Assembly: GCA_023416955.1 (NCBI GenBank)
Contig: JAEZGM010000019.1
Location: forward strand, 1 to 64,000
Direction of reading: 5' to 3'
Length of the DNA: 64,000 nucleotides
Source of the DNA: Bacillota bacterium
GTDB taxonomy: Bacteria > Bacillota > Clostridia > Oscillospirales > Acutalibacteraceae
In this document: piece by piece, positions 53,498-62,423 of the stretch
Layout of the letters: every line of letters begins with the position of its first letter
Numbering within the stretch: the first letter of the stretch is position 1
Notes under the pieces: generated by a model
Seen by the model: the letters and a program-made list of their open reading frames with translations, nothing else
Databases searched by the model: none
Told to the model about the DNA's origin: nothing
Program-made: the position numbers and the translations under genes

Positions 53498-54772
53498 ATG
53501 AGAACATTGAGATTGGGAATGTCCGGAAATGATGTTATGGAAATTCAGGCGCTGCTGAAAAAAATGGGGTATGAAGTCGGTGCGGTGGATGGGGTGTTCG
53601 GCCCGCAGATGCAGGACTCGGTCGTTGCGTTTCAGCGCCGCTTCGGACTGACGCCGGACGGGGTGATCGGCCCCGCAACGTATCGCGTGCTGGAGGTGTT
53701 CCTGCGCGGATACGACCTTTATGTGATTCAGCCGGGCGATACGTTTTACGCAATCGCGCAGAAATTCGGAGTACCCGTCGGCAATATTCTGACAGCGAAC
53801 CCGGAACAGAACCCGAACAATCTGCAGGTCGGGCAAAGGATTGTCGTGCCCTACGACTTTCCTGTGGTGGACACGAACATCAACTATACTTACTCGGTTC
53901 TGGCGCGTGACATTCAGGGGCTGAAAGCACGCTATCCGTTTCTGGAAACGGGCAGCATCGGCAACAGCGTGCTGGGGCGGAGCCTGTTTTACCTTCGTTT
54001 GGGGACGGGAACGAATCAGGTGTTTTACAACGGCGCGCACCATGCGCTTGAGTGGATCACCACGCCCGTGCTGATGAAGTTCGCCGAAGATTTCTTAAGG
54101 GCGTACGCGCGGGGCGAAACGCTGCCAGGCGGCTACAATCCGCGTGAAATCTGGAACGGGAGCAGTATCTACCTTGTACCGATGGTGAATCCGGATGGCG
54201 TTGAGCTGGTGCTGAACGGACTTCAGCCCGACAACCCGTTTTATCAGGATTTAATCACATGGAACAAGGGCAGCACGGATTTTTCCACCGATTGGGAGGC
54301 GAACAACCGCGGTGTGGATTTAAATCATAACTATAACGCGGCATGGGAGCAGTCTAAAGCGGCGGAAGCGGAGTACGGCATCACCGGGCCGGGCCCGACG
54401 CGGTATTCCGGGCCGTATCCCGTTTCCGAACCGGAAACGCAGGCAATGGTTGCGTTCACGATCCGGCATCCTTTCCGGCTTGTCATGGCTTATCACAGCC
54501 AAGGGGAGGTGATTTACTGGAATTTCATGGATATGGCGCCGCCCGAGGGCAGAATTATCGGGGAGAGCCTGTCACAAATCAGCGGGTACGCGCTTGACCA
54601 GACGACGGGAATCGCCTCCTACGCGGGCTATAAGGACTGGTTTATTCAGGATTTTCGCCGCCCCGGTTATACCATTGAGGTTGGGCTGGGTAAAAACCCG
54701 TTGCCGATTTCCCAGTTCGACCAGATTTACGCCGATAATATCGGGATGCTGCTTTATGCCGCCACGGTATGA
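53498..54772 (+). CDS. Peptidoglycan-binding, LysM and M14 gamma-D-glutamyl-diaminoacid peptidase
   Basis: The 424-residue product has a PG_binding_1 domain (about 1-65, LGMSGNDVMEIQALLKKMGY), a LysM module (about 74-118, YVIQPGDTFYAIAQKFGV) and an M14 carboxypeptidase domain (about 130-420). The latter shows the zinc ligands in NGAHHALEWI, NPDGVELVL, a later His in AYHSQGEVIYW and the catalytic Glu in YTIEVGLG. It cuts the gamma-D-Glu-diamino acid bond in peptidoglycan peptides. There is no signal peptide, as in sporulation-linked enzymes of this kind. Confidence 0.93.
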   Translation: MRTLRLGMSGNDVMEIQALLKKMGYEVGAVDGVFGPQMQDSVVAFQRRFGLTPDGVIGPATYRVLEVFLRGYDLYVIQPGDTFYAIAQKFGVPVGNILTANPEQNPNNLQVGQRIVVPYDFPVVDTNINYTYSVLARDIQGLKARYPFLETGSIGNSVLGRSLFYLRLGTGTNQVFYNGAHHALEWITTPVLMKFAEDFLRAYARGETLPGGYNPREIWNGSSIYLVPMVNPDGVELVLNGLQPDNPFYQDLITWNKGSTDFSTDWEANNRGVDLNHNYNAAWEQSKAAEAEYGITGPGPTRYSGPYPVSEPETQAMVAFTIRHPFRLVMAYHSQGEVIYWNFMDMAPPEGRIIGESLSQISGYALDQTTGIASYAGYKDWFIQDFRRPGYTIEVGLGKNPLPISQFDQIYADNIGMLLYAATV

Positions 54773-54821
54773 CTTGAAATAATCATCACAATCCAATAGC
54801 GCACAATGGGAGTTGAGTCAC

Positions 54822-54867
54822 AAAACTGCTGTATTATCCGATTTTATGGGATAATATAGCAGTTTTT
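54822..54867 (+). terminator. Terminator after the M14 peptidase
   Basis: AAAACTGCTGTATTATCC and GGATAATATAGCAGTTTT form an 18-base-pair stem followed by T. Confidence 0.88.
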
Positions 54868-54919
54868 AAAATTTAATGATATAATAGGCTCAAGCTACGG
54901 TTTGAGCCATTACGAATTT

Positions 54920-54970
54920 GCTGTCGGGGGCGCGGCCCCCTTTCGCCGCTCCGCGTCGGCGCGAATTTCT
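54920..54970. repeat. GC-rich hairpin segment related to 49485-49540
   Basis: GGGGGCGCGGCCCCC is a strong palindrome followed by TTTCGCCGCTCCGCG. See the related copy at 49485. Confidence 0.5.
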
Positions 54971-55049
54971 AAAAGTTAGCAATTATGATTTAATACTTTC
55001 TGTTATGCAATAGGTAACAACCGAAAAAGACGGAAGAAGGGTTCAGACG

Positions 55050-55475
55050 ATGATTTGGAAAGAGAAATACAGAGTCGGCGTTCTGCTGATTGACCAGCAG
55101 CATGAAGAGCTGTTTCGCCGCGTCACAGATTTTGTGGAAACACTGCGTTCCGACGGGGAATGGGAGCAAAAGGTGGGCAAGGTGAACGAAACGCTTTCTT
55201 TTATGAAGGACTATGTGGTCACGCATTTTCACGATGAGGAAGCCTACCAGAAAAAAGTCGGTTATCCCGAAGCGGAATCCCACAAAAAAATTCACGACGA
55301 TATGGTGCAGTATGTATCCGATGTGGCGGCGGAGTATGAGCGTGAAGGCTACAATGAAAAGCTGATGCAGCAGTTCGCCGGAAAGCTTCTTGCGTGGCTG
55401 ATTAACCATGTCGCGGCAAGCGATCAGAAAATAGCGCAGTTTGTAAACAGCAAGGGGGAAAATGAACATGAATAA
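55050..55475 (+). CDS. Bacteriohemerythrin
   Basis: The 141-residue four-helix protein has the hemerythrin iron ligands in order: DQQHEELF near residue 18, HFHDEEAYQ near 59, HKKIHDDM near 78, and WLINHVAASDQK near 116. Bacterial forms bind O2 at a di-iron centre and may sense or store oxygen. It overlaps the CheX-like gene by eight bases, so both are made together; this suggests an oxygen-response chemotaxis role. AGAAGGGTTCAGACG precedes the ATG. Confidence 0.92.
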   Translation: MIWKEKYRVGVLLIDQQHEELFRRVTDFVETLRSDGEWEQKVGKVNETLSFMKDYVVTHFHDEEAYQKKVGYPEAESHKKIHDDMVQYVSDVAAEYEREGYNEKLMQQFAGKLLAWLINHVAASDQKIAQFVNSKGENEHE

Positions 55476-55920
55476 CGGAGCTTTTCTCCCGATTTCCAAA
55501 GCGACGGGCGATGCATTTAAATTGCTTCTGGACCTGGACGTCTCCACAGGCGACCCGAAGGTGCTTGACTCAATTGTCGACTCCGACAATAAGCTGAATA
55601 TTTCCATCGGGGTAACAGGCGATCTGTCCGGTGAAATCCTGTACCGCTTTCCGAAAGAGACCGCGCTGGAAATGGTGAAAATCATGTGCGGCATGGAGAT
55701 TGACGAAATCGATGATTTTGTAACCTCCGCAATGGGCGAAGTCGCCAATATCATCAGTGGCAACGCAATGACCAGCCTTTCCGAGCAGAACCTGATCTGC
55801 GACATTTTACCGCCGCGCATTGTCATCGGCGGTTCCCCGCTGGAAGAGCAGACTTCGGTGCTGAGCGCAAATGTGAGTACCGGCGCGGGCGACGTTGAAC
55901 TGGATGTGCAGCTTCACTGA
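55468..55920 (+). CDS. CheX-like chemotaxis phosphatase
   Basis: The 150-residue product has the CheC/CheX active-site pattern SAMGEVANIISGNA near residue 80 (conserved Glu and Asn) that removes phosphate from CheY-P. The rest (ISIGVTGDLSGEILYRF, LSEQNLICDILPPRIVIG) is typical of CheX. The ATG at 55468, ten bases after AGGGGG, is preferred to one two codons earlier. It overlaps the hemerythrin gene. No cheY or cheA gene is in the window. Confidence 0.88.
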   Translation: MNNGAFLPISKATGDAFKLLLDLDVSTGDPKVLDSIVDSDNKLNISIGVTGDLSGEILYRFPKETALEMVKIMCGMEIDEIDDFVTSAMGEVANIISGNAMTSLSEQNLICDILPPRIVIGGSPLEEQTSVLSANVSTGAGDVELDVQLH

Positions 55921-56011
55921 CGGAGTTGTGTTTTCCGGGCTTTCAGAAAGCAGTCCTGTGCGGGTGGAGGTTCCTCTGCCGCACGGGATTTTTATCTTTC
56001 TGTTTTCACTC

Positions 56012-56042
56012 TTGACTTAAAGTATACTTTAAGGGATAAAAT
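56012..56042 (+). promoter_or_regulatory. MerR-type (AdhR/NmlR-like) promoter and operator
   Basis: TTGACT at 56012-56017 and TAAAAT at 56037-56042 are separated by 19 bases, the long spacer typical of MerR-activated promoters. The 18-base perfect palindrome CTTAAAGTATACTTTAAG at 56016-56033 fits the CTTAAAG-N4-CTTTAAG operator described for AdhR in Bacillus subtilis. Aldehydes would activate a MerR-family protein encoded elsewhere. The reductase gene lies downstream. Confidence 0.8.
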
Positions 56043-56112
56043 ATAGTCAGTTCATTTGAAAACAGAACCAATTTCCAATTTCTTGGGTGTTTTCTAAAGT
56101 TGACTGACTATA
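56042..56112. repeat. F1 element, copy 5, in the leader of the aldo/keto reductase
   Basis: TATAGTCAGTTCATTTGAAA and CTAAAGTTGACTGACTATA are its ends. It begins within the last base of the -10 of the MerR-type promoter, so the whole element lies in the transcribed leader. Confidence 0.88.
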
Positions 56113-56143
56113 AGAAAAACAAAGATGAAAGAGGTGCATTGTA

Positions 56144-57079
56144 TTGAAAAAGATCAAACTGGCAAACGGAGTGCTCCCGGCTTCCGAAATTTCGCTCGGC
56201 TGCATGAGAATGGCTTCCCTGTCGGTAAAAGAAGCGGAAACCGTGGTTCAGACCGCGTTGGACGGGGGAATCGACTTTTTTGACCATGCCGATGTTTATG
56301 GGGACGGCCTTTCCGAAGAGGTTTTTGCGAAAGCAATTCATATGAGTCCCGCGGTGCGCGAGAAAATACTGCTGCAGACGAAGTGCGGTATTGTCCATAA
56401 CAGCAAAGGGGAAAACGCCGCCTTTGACTTTTCCAAAGAACATATTCTTGGGGCGGTCGAGGGCAGCCTGAAACGCCTGAATACCGACTATATTGATGTT
56501 CTGCTGTTGCACCGCCCCGACGCGTTGGTGGAGCCGGAGGAAGTGGCGGAAGCGTTCAACATCCTGCACAGCAGCGGAAAGGTGCGCCATTTCGGCGTCA
56601 GCAACCAGAAGCCGATGCAGATTGAACTGCTTCAGAAATATGTGGATCAGAAGCTGATCGTCAATCAGCTCCAGCTCAGCGTGGCGCACGCTTCCATGAT
56701 TACGAACGGGATTTATGTAAATATGGGAAATGACAGTGCGATTGACCGCGACGGAAGCATTCTGGACTATTGCCGTCTGAAAAACATCACCGTTCAGGCC
56801 TGGTCGCCGTTCCAGTACGGAATGTTTAAAGGCCCGTTCCTTGGCAATGAAAAATTCCCCGAGTTGAATCAAAAGATCGACGAGGTGGCCGAAGCAAAAG
56901 GCATCACCAACAGCGCGGTTGCCGTTGCGTGGATTCTGCGCCACCCGGCGAAAATCCAGCCGATTGTAGGTACCATGAACCCGCAGCGCCTGAAGGATAT
57001 CTGCAAGGCAAGCGGTGTGGAGCTTACACGTCAGGAATGGTACGACATCAGCACGGCGGCGGGGTATATTCTGCCGTAA
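56144..57079 (+). CDS. Aldo/keto reductase
   Basis: The 311-residue NADPH-dependent enzyme reduces aldehydes and ketones. The catalytic set is visible: Asp and Tyr in FFDHADVYGDG near residue 46-55, Lys in LLQTKCGI, and His in DVLLLHRPDAL. The cofactor loop VAWILRHPAKIQPIVGTMNP is near the end. It starts with TTG after AGAGGTG. The MerR-type promoter suggests induction by reactive aldehydes. A terminator follows. Confidence 0.92.
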   Translation: MKKIKLANGVLPASEISLGCMRMASLSVKEAETVVQTALDGGIDFFDHADVYGDGLSEEVFAKAIHMSPAVREKILLQTKCGIVHNSKGENAAFDFSKEHILGAVEGSLKRLNTDYIDVLLLHRPDALVEPEEVAEAFNILHSSGKVRHFGVSNQKPMQIELLQKYVDQKLIVNQLQLSVAHASMITNGIYVNMGNDSAIDRDGSILDYCRLKNITVQAWSPFQYGMFKGPFLGNEKFPELNQKIDEVAEAKGITNSAVAVAWILRHPAKIQPIVGTMNPQRLKDICKASGVELTRQEWYDISTAAGYILP

Positions 57080-57100
57080 AATCAAATATCAAAGGGAAAG

Positions 57101-57136
57101 AGGTCCTGCCGGGAAAGATTTCGGCAGGACCTTTTT
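57101..57136 (+). terminator. Terminator of the aldo/keto reductase
   Basis: AGGTCCTGCCG and CGGCAGGACCT form a stem followed by TTTT. Confidence 0.88.
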
Positions 57137-57190
57137 CATAATTTGGGTCAGCGCCCCACAAGCAAATGCGAAGTACGATTTTACGAGAAA

Positions 57191-57517
57191 TTATTCATCG
57201 TTCAGTAATCTAAACTTTCCCCCTATGCCTAATATATGGTAGGTTTTCGTATCGCTTGTCTGAACATCATAAATTGAATAAAGGACATAATTTTTTCTCT
57301 TCACCCGAGGATCATCCGGATTTTGATAACATTGACTGTTCATTTCAATAATGCGATTCATGATTTTTTGGTTGTCGGTCATTGGATTTGGGGTTCCGCC
57401 TTCAAAAACAGCATGATTAAAACTTGCTCGGTTTGGGTTCAATAGGAGCAGTATAACGAATGCAAGCACGGCAATACCGATTATTATTCTCAAAATTACG
57501 GCTCTTACCTTTTTCAT
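57191..57517 (-). CDS. Small membrane-anchored protein of unknown function
   Basis: The 108-residue product has an N-terminal membrane segment (about 7-27, ILRIIIGIAVLAFVILLLL) and an extracytoplasmic domain with KRKNYVLYSIYDVQTSDTKTYHILGIGGKF near the end. It may resemble DUF4359-type proteins, but I am not sure. The base composition is more A/T-rich than that of the neighbours, which could mean recent transfer. GGAGGTACTTTC precedes the ATG. Confidence 0.75.
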   Translation of the reverse strand: MKKVRAVILRIIIGIAVLAFVILLLLNPNRASFNHAVFEGGTPNPMTDNQKIMNRIIEMNSQCYQNPDDPRVKRKNYVLYSIYDVQTSDTKTYHILGIGGKFRLLNDE

Positions 57518-57879
57518 GAAAGTACCTCCGCTAAAATCAGTATGATTTTATATTTGAATTTTAACCCCATATCATATTGACGGTCAAGAAAAATATGGTT
57601 AATTGAAATGTAAGACGGCATCTTGCTTGAAGTCAGTTTATATAGCGCCTTTTTGACTTTATACCGGGCGGGAGGACGATTTTATTTACAGATTTGATAC
57701 TGTTTTTTTAAATTGTATATGTTATAATATTTAATCAGTATCAAGAGAGCTGAACCACTGTGGATGTTTTTTGTCTGGTTTAACCAATCATTGTTTAAAG
57801 GGTCGGTGTTTGGCAGGGGAATCCCTGTCTGCAAAGCCGGAACCGGCGCGAAGCGGAGCAAAACGGAGGGATGTAGGAT
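57518..57879. other. Intergenic region between two divergent genes
   Basis: The region is A/T-rich around 57690-57740 and carries a TATAAT at about 57724 that could serve the lipoprotein operon, but I could not find a well-placed -35. No repeat or gene was recognised. Confidence 0.35.
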
Positions 57880-59253
57880 ATGAAGCTGAAAGCTGCGGCA
57901 GCCGCGCTGCTGCTTTGTTTCCTGCTGTCCGGCTGCTCCTTCGTCGGACTGGACGCACAGACACTGATGCGCCCGCCCAAGCCGACCGGCGAAAAGGCCG
58001 ATATCCACGCGCTTGTGGAAAGTAAAGCCGGCGGCAAACTGACGCTGAAATATCCGGCCAGCGGCGATTACCGCTCCGCCATTATTATGCATGATCTTAC
58101 CGGCGACAAAAACGAGGAAGCCGTGGCAATTTACCAGAAGGGCGACGAATCCACCGGCACGGACCTCATGTTTATGAAAAAAGATGGAACCTGGAAGGAC
58201 ATGGGCGATTTTAATAATCCCGCCGCACAGGTGGACAAAGTCTGCTTCGGGGATTTAAACGGGGACGGAAATGACGAAGTGATTGTCGGCTGGGGAAGCA
58301 GCCTGAACAATACGAGCTCCGTCTCTGTGTACTATTATAAAAACGGCAAGATGAATGAGATCAAGCTGAAGAATCAGGATTATACGGAAATGTCCGTTCT
58401 GGATATTGACGGGGACGCCCGCAGCGAAATTTTTACCGCCAATGTCAGCATGGGCGACGAGCCCGCGCTGGCGCGTCTGTATGCACTGAATAATACCGCA
58501 ATTGAAATGATCGGCTCCTGCCGGCTTGACAACGGGGTTGCAAAATACGCCTCCGTTCAGACCGGTCTGATCAATGAAAAGCAGACTGGTATTGTGCTGG
58601 ACGGGGTCAAAAACGCCAACACGTTTGTTACGGAGCTGCTTTACTGGGACAAGGCGACCAAAACGCTGAAATCGCCGTTTTATGACCTGAAGTCACAGAG
58701 CGCCAATACGGCGCAGCGCAGCACGTCGGTGCTGTCGAAAGATATTAACGGCGACACCATTATTGAAATACCCATTGTCAACCTGATGCCGGGTTACACG
58801 GGGGCGGTGTCCGACGACGCGGCTTACATGACAAACTGGAATCGCTACGATACTCAGACGAATACGTTTGTGCGCGTCATGAGCATGATTATGAATAATT
58901 CCGACGGCTACTGGTTTTTGGTTCCCGATATGTGGCGCGGCGCGGTAACTACCAAAACAGACGCGGAAACCCGAACCGTCACATTCTATGAATGGAGAGC
59001 GGTAAAGGGGAAGCTACCCGGTAAAATCGGTGCGCCCTTGCTTAAAATTCGGGTTTTTTCCCGTACGGAATGGGAGCAGGGAACCGGCACCTCCGGATTC
59101 TTTAAACTGCTCGACAGCAACAATCTGGTTTATGCGGCAAGCTGTCCTTCGCCCGGTCGTCCGCTCTCCTTGAGCCCGGAGGATGTGAAAGACAGTTTCA
59201 AACTGATCACTCAGACTAGGCCTTGTTTTAGAGAGGACGGAGAACGGATATGA
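57880..59253 (+). CDS. Lipoprotein with FG-GAP/VCBS-like repeats, first gene of a two-component operon
   Basis: The 457-residue product has a lipoprotein signal with lipobox FLLSGC (Cys near residue 19). Repeated calcium-type motifs such as DLTGDKNEE, DLNGDGNDEVIVGW, DIDGDARSEIF and DINGDTIIEIP at residues about 75-300 suggest a beta-propeller of FG-GAP/VCBS repeats. Its end overlaps the response regulator gene by four bases (ATGA), so it is co-translated with the two-component system and may be part of its sensing. The last residues cross an F3-like sequence (TAGGCCTTGTTTTA at 59218). Confidence 0.85.
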   Translation: MKLKAAAAALLLCFLLSGCSFVGLDAQTLMRPPKPTGEKADIHALVESKAGGKLTLKYPASGDYRSAIIMHDLTGDKNEEAVAIYQKGDESTGTDLMFMKKDGTWKDMGDFNNPAAQVDKVCFGDLNGDGNDEVIVGWGSSLNNTSSVSVYYYKNGKMNEIKLKNQDYTEMSVLDIDGDARSEIFTANVSMGDEPALARLYALNNTAIEMIGSCRLDNGVAKYASVQTGLINEKQTGIVLDGVKNANTFVTELLYWDKATKTLKSPFYDLKSQSANTAQRSTSVLSKDINGDTIIEIPIVNLMPGYTGAVSDDAAYMTNWNRYDTQTNTFVRVMSMIMNNSDGYWFLVPDMWRGAVTTKTDAETRTVTFYEWRAVKGKLPGKIGAPLLKIRVFSRTEWEQGTGTSGFFKLLDSNNLVYAASCPSPGRPLSLSPEDVKDSFKLITQTRPCFREDGERI

Positions 59254-59954
59254 AAAAAATACTGGTTGCGGAAGATGAACAGGCGATCCGTGAATTTGTG
59301 GTGATTAACCTTAAGCGCGCGGGCTACGACTGCTTTGAAGCGGCAAGCGGGGAAGAAGCGCTTGAGGTTTATAACCGCGAGGGCGGCAATATCGATGTCG
59401 CTGTGCTTGACATCATGATGCCCGGCCGGCTGGACGGCCTTGCCGTCTGCAAGGAGCTGCGCGAAAAAAGCGGTTCTATCGGCATTATTATGCTGACCGC
59501 GCGTACGCAAGAGATGGATAAGGTCAGCGGCCTGATGATGGGCGCTGACGATTATGTTACGAAACCGTTCAGCCCCAGCGAGCTTGTCGCGCGGGTGGAT
59601 GCTGTTTACCGGCGCGTTGCGCTGGAGCAGATGCGCAATGAAAATAACTTTAAGGAAGAAATCCGTTCCGGCGATTTTTCATTGAACCTGCGCAACAGGG
59701 CGCTGACGAAGAATGGTGTTCCGATTGAGCTGACGCAGGTTGAGTTTCAGATTATGGAATACTTTTTTTCCAACCCCAAAACGGCGCTTGACCGCACTGA
59801 TATTTTACAGCATGTCTGGGGCGACGCGTATTTCGGCGAAGAAAAAATTGTAGACGTCAATATCCGGCGGCTTCGCATGAAAATAGAGCAGGAGCCGTCG
59901 AATCCGCAGCACATTATCACGGTATGGGGATTGGGATATAAATGGGAGGCATAA
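59250..59954 (+). CDS. OmpR/PhoB-family response regulator
   Basis: The 234-residue product starts MKKILVAEDEQAIREFVVINL with the acidic pair, the phosphoacceptor Asp in DVAVLDIMMPGRLDG near residue 53, and the Lys of DDYVTKPFS. The DNA-binding winged helix shows LTQVEFQIMEYFFSNPKTALDR and VDVNIRRLRMKIE. It is coupled to the lipoprotein before it and the kinase after it. The regulon is unknown; cell-envelope stress is plausible from the lipoprotein partner. Confidence 0.93.
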   Translation: MKKILVAEDEQAIREFVVINLKRAGYDCFEAASGEEALEVYNREGGNIDVAVLDIMMPGRLDGLAVCKELREKSGSIGIIMLTARTQEMDKVSGLMMGADDYVTKPFSPSELVARVDAVYRRVALEQMRNENNFKEEIRSGDFSLNLRNRALTKNGVPIELTQVEFQIMEYFFSNPKTALDRTDILQHVWGDAYFGEEKIVDVNIRRLRMKIEQEPSNPQHIITVWGLGYKWEA

Positions 59955-60001
59955 CTGCTTGCCTGCAAGTATGAATGAAGCAGAGCGAAGGGGGAAGAAA
60001 A

Positions 60002-61477
60002 ATGGGAATGCGGGCGACGGGAATTTCCCGGCGCTGGCTGCGCAACAGCCTGAGCGTGATTCTTATTATCGTGGTAACGCTGATTCTTACCCTTTCCTTT
60101 GTGGTGCGAGGTTATGTTTACAACGGAATACAGCAGGCAATTAACGGGCGTTCGGGGGAACTGACCAACGTGTTTGCCGACTACGGCAGAAAATCGGCGC
60201 GGGAATTTTCAACGGCCGCCCGCAATTATGTGGAAAACTTTCCAAACAAAGAAAGCATGGAACTGATGGTTTTTAATTCCAACGGAAAAATTATCATTAC
60301 TTCTGTAGGCTTTGCTCCTGACCAGACGCAGCCGATGCCGGACTATAAACTTGCGCTGAACGACGCGGGCGGGTACGGTACCTGGACGGGGAAACTGACC
60401 AGCGGAGAAAAGGTGATGGCGGTTACTCGTGTGATGCGCAATGACGACGGAAATTTCGTCGGCGCAATCCGCTACGTCGTTTCGCTGCAGGAGGCCGACA
60501 GGCAGGTTGCCCTTGTTGTGGGGGCGCTTGTGCTGGCGGGTCTGCTGGTTATTTTGTTTGTAATTATTTCGAGCTACTATTTTATGAATTCCATTATCAG
60601 CCCGATCAAGGAAATCGGCGCTACCGCGAAGCGGATTGCGCAGGGCGATTTTAAGGCACGCATTCATAAGAGAAACGACGACGAAATCGGGCAGCTTTGC
60701 GATACCATCAATGAAATGGCGGACGAACTGGGTGCAGCGGAAAAAATGAAGAACGACTTTATTTCTTCCGTTTCCCACGAACTGCGCACGCCGCTGACCG
60801 CCATCAAGGGATGGGCCGAAACAATGCAGGGCGGCGGCATGGACAAAGAGACCTATGACCGCGGCATGAGCATTATTATCCATGAATCAGAGCGGCTCTC
60901 CGGAATCGTGGAGGAGCTTCTGGATTTCTCCCGTATGCAGAGCGGACGCATGACGCTCACCATGGACAAAATAGACATCCTTGCCGAGCTGGGTGAAGCG
61001 GTATATATGTTCAGCGAGCGCGCCAAGCTGGAGCATAAATTTTTACTCTATGAGGAGCCCGAAATTCTATCCCCGGTTCTGGGCGATATTAACCGGTTGA
61101 GGCAGGTGTTTGTCAATATCATTGACAATGCCCTGAAATATACGAGCGAGGGCGGCACCATCAGCGTGACCGCTGCCGAAGCCGACAATTACATTCGCGT
61201 GGTGATCAGCGACAACGGCTGCGGCATTCCGGCGGAGCATCTGCCGAAGGTGAAAAAGAAATTCTATAAGGCGAACCAGACGATCCGGGGCTCCGGCATC
61301 GGCCTTGCGCTTGCCGATGAAATTATGCAGCTTCACTCCGGAAGCCTGGAAATTGAAAGCCATGAGGGCGTGGGCACCGCGGTTACGATTGTGATTCCCA
61401 CATTAAAGCAGCTGGAAAGCCAGGTCGTTGAACCGGAAGAGGCAAATGAAGAAAGGACTACCGAAAATAATGGCTAG
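60002..61477 (+). CDS. Sensor histidine kinase with extracellular sensor, HAMP and kinase core
   Basis: The 491-residue product has a membrane helix at about 17-38, an extracellular loop of about 130 residues, a second helix near 170-192, a HAMP domain (IKEIGATAKRIAQGDFKARI), and the kinase core. The His lies in SVSHELRTPLTAIKGW near residue 260, then IDNALKYTSEG, DNGCGIP and GSGIGLALADEI. It signals to the adjacent response regulator. The ATG at 60002 has GAAGGGGGAAG upstream. Confidence 0.93.
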   Translation: MGMRATGISRRWLRNSLSVILIIVVTLILTLSFVVRGYVYNGIQQAINGRSGELTNVFADYGRKSAREFSTAARNYVENFPNKESMELMVFNSNGKIIITSVGFAPDQTQPMPDYKLALNDAGGYGTWTGKLTSGEKVMAVTRVMRNDDGNFVGAIRYVVSLQEADRQVALVVGALVLAGLLVILFVIISSYYFMNSIISPIKEIGATAKRIAQGDFKARIHKRNDDEIGQLCDTINEMADELGAAEKMKNDFISSVSHELRTPLTAIKGWAETMQGGGMDKETYDRGMSIIIHESERLSGIVEELLDFSRMQSGRMTLTMDKIDILAELGEAVYMFSERAKLEHKFLLYEEPEILSPVLGDINRLRQVFVNIIDNALKYTSEGGTISVTAAEADNYIRVVISDNGCGIPAEHLPKVKKKFYKANQTIRGSGIGLALADEIMQLHSGSLEIESHEGVGTAVTIVIPTLKQLESQVVEPEEANEERTTENNG

Positions 61478-62423
61478 AGAAAAGACAAAATGCATTACCT
61501 CCATCGGCGGGCAGGCATTGATTGAAGGCATTATGATGCGCGGCCCGAAAAAAACGCAGATAGCGGTGCGCCAGAGCGATGGTACGATTTCATCGGAAAC
61601 GATGGAGACGGTTCCGCTCAGTAAAAAATATCCGCTTTTAAAATGGCCCTTTCTGCGCGGAATCGCCGCAATGATTGATTCTCTTGGCGTGGGGTACAAG
61701 GCGCTTTCCTACTCCGCTGAAAAATCCGGCATGGAGGACGACGAGGAGCCTTCCAAATTCGACAAATGGCTGCAGGAAAAATTCGGCGATAAAATGATGG
61801 CTGTAATTATGACCGCCGGAACGGTGCTGGGCGTGGTGCTTGCCATTGTACTGTTTGTTATGCTTCCCACCGTAATTTTCAATCTGGCGCGCGATTATAT
61901 CGCGGGCGCGGGCATTGAGGGCTGGCGCTCGCCGGTTGAGGGCGCAATGCGCATCGCTATTTTTCTTCTGTACATCATTCTGGTGTCAAAAGTGCCGGAA
62001 ATCCACCGCCTGTTTGAGTACCACGGTGCGGAACATAAAACCATTTTCTGCTATGAAAACGATGAGGAGCTTACGGTGGAAAATGTGCGCAGGCACACCC
62101 GTTTTCACCCCCGCTGCGGAACCAGCTTCATCGTGATTATGCTGATACTCGGCATTATTATCGGATTTTTCATCCCCTTTACCAACCCGTTTGTACGTAC
62201 GATTGTAAAAATCCTGTGCATTCCGATTATAATGGGAATTGGCTATGAAGTGATTCGTATCTGCGGCCGTTATGACAATATCTTTACACACATCGTTTCC
62301 GCGCCCGGCCTTTGGGTGCAGCGCATTACCACCAAAGAACCGGACGACAGCATGATCGAGGTTGCGATTACCGCGATGAAAGCGGTGATTCCGGAAAACG
62401 GAGAGGATAAAATTGCCGTTTGA
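61470..62423 (+). CDS. DUF1385 membrane protein
   Basis: The 317-residue product begins MAREKTKCITSIGGQALIEGIMMRGP, the family signature, and has four to five hydrophobic segments plus the conserved EYHGAEHKTIFCYEN and HPRCGTSF. DUF1385 proteins are common in Clostridia, often next to prmC and prfA, and their function is unknown; the His/Cys/Glu residues suggest a metal-dependent enzyme. The ATG at 61470 overlaps the stop of the kinase gene by eight bases. It also overlaps prmC. Confidence 0.9.
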   Translation: MAREKTKCITSIGGQALIEGIMMRGPKKTQIAVRQSDGTISSETMETVPLSKKYPLLKWPFLRGIAAMIDSLGVGYKALSYSAEKSGMEDDEEPSKFDKWLQEKFGDKMMAVIMTAGTVLGVVLAIVLFVMLPTVIFNLARDYIAGAGIEGWRSPVEGAMRIAIFLLYIILVSKVPEIHRLFEYHGAEHKTIFCYENDEELTVENVRRHTRFHPRCGTSFIVIMLILGIIIGFFIPFTNPFVRTIVKILCIPIIMGIGYEVIRICGRYDNIFTHIVSAPGLWVQRITTKEPDDSMIEVAITAMKAVIPENGEDKIAV

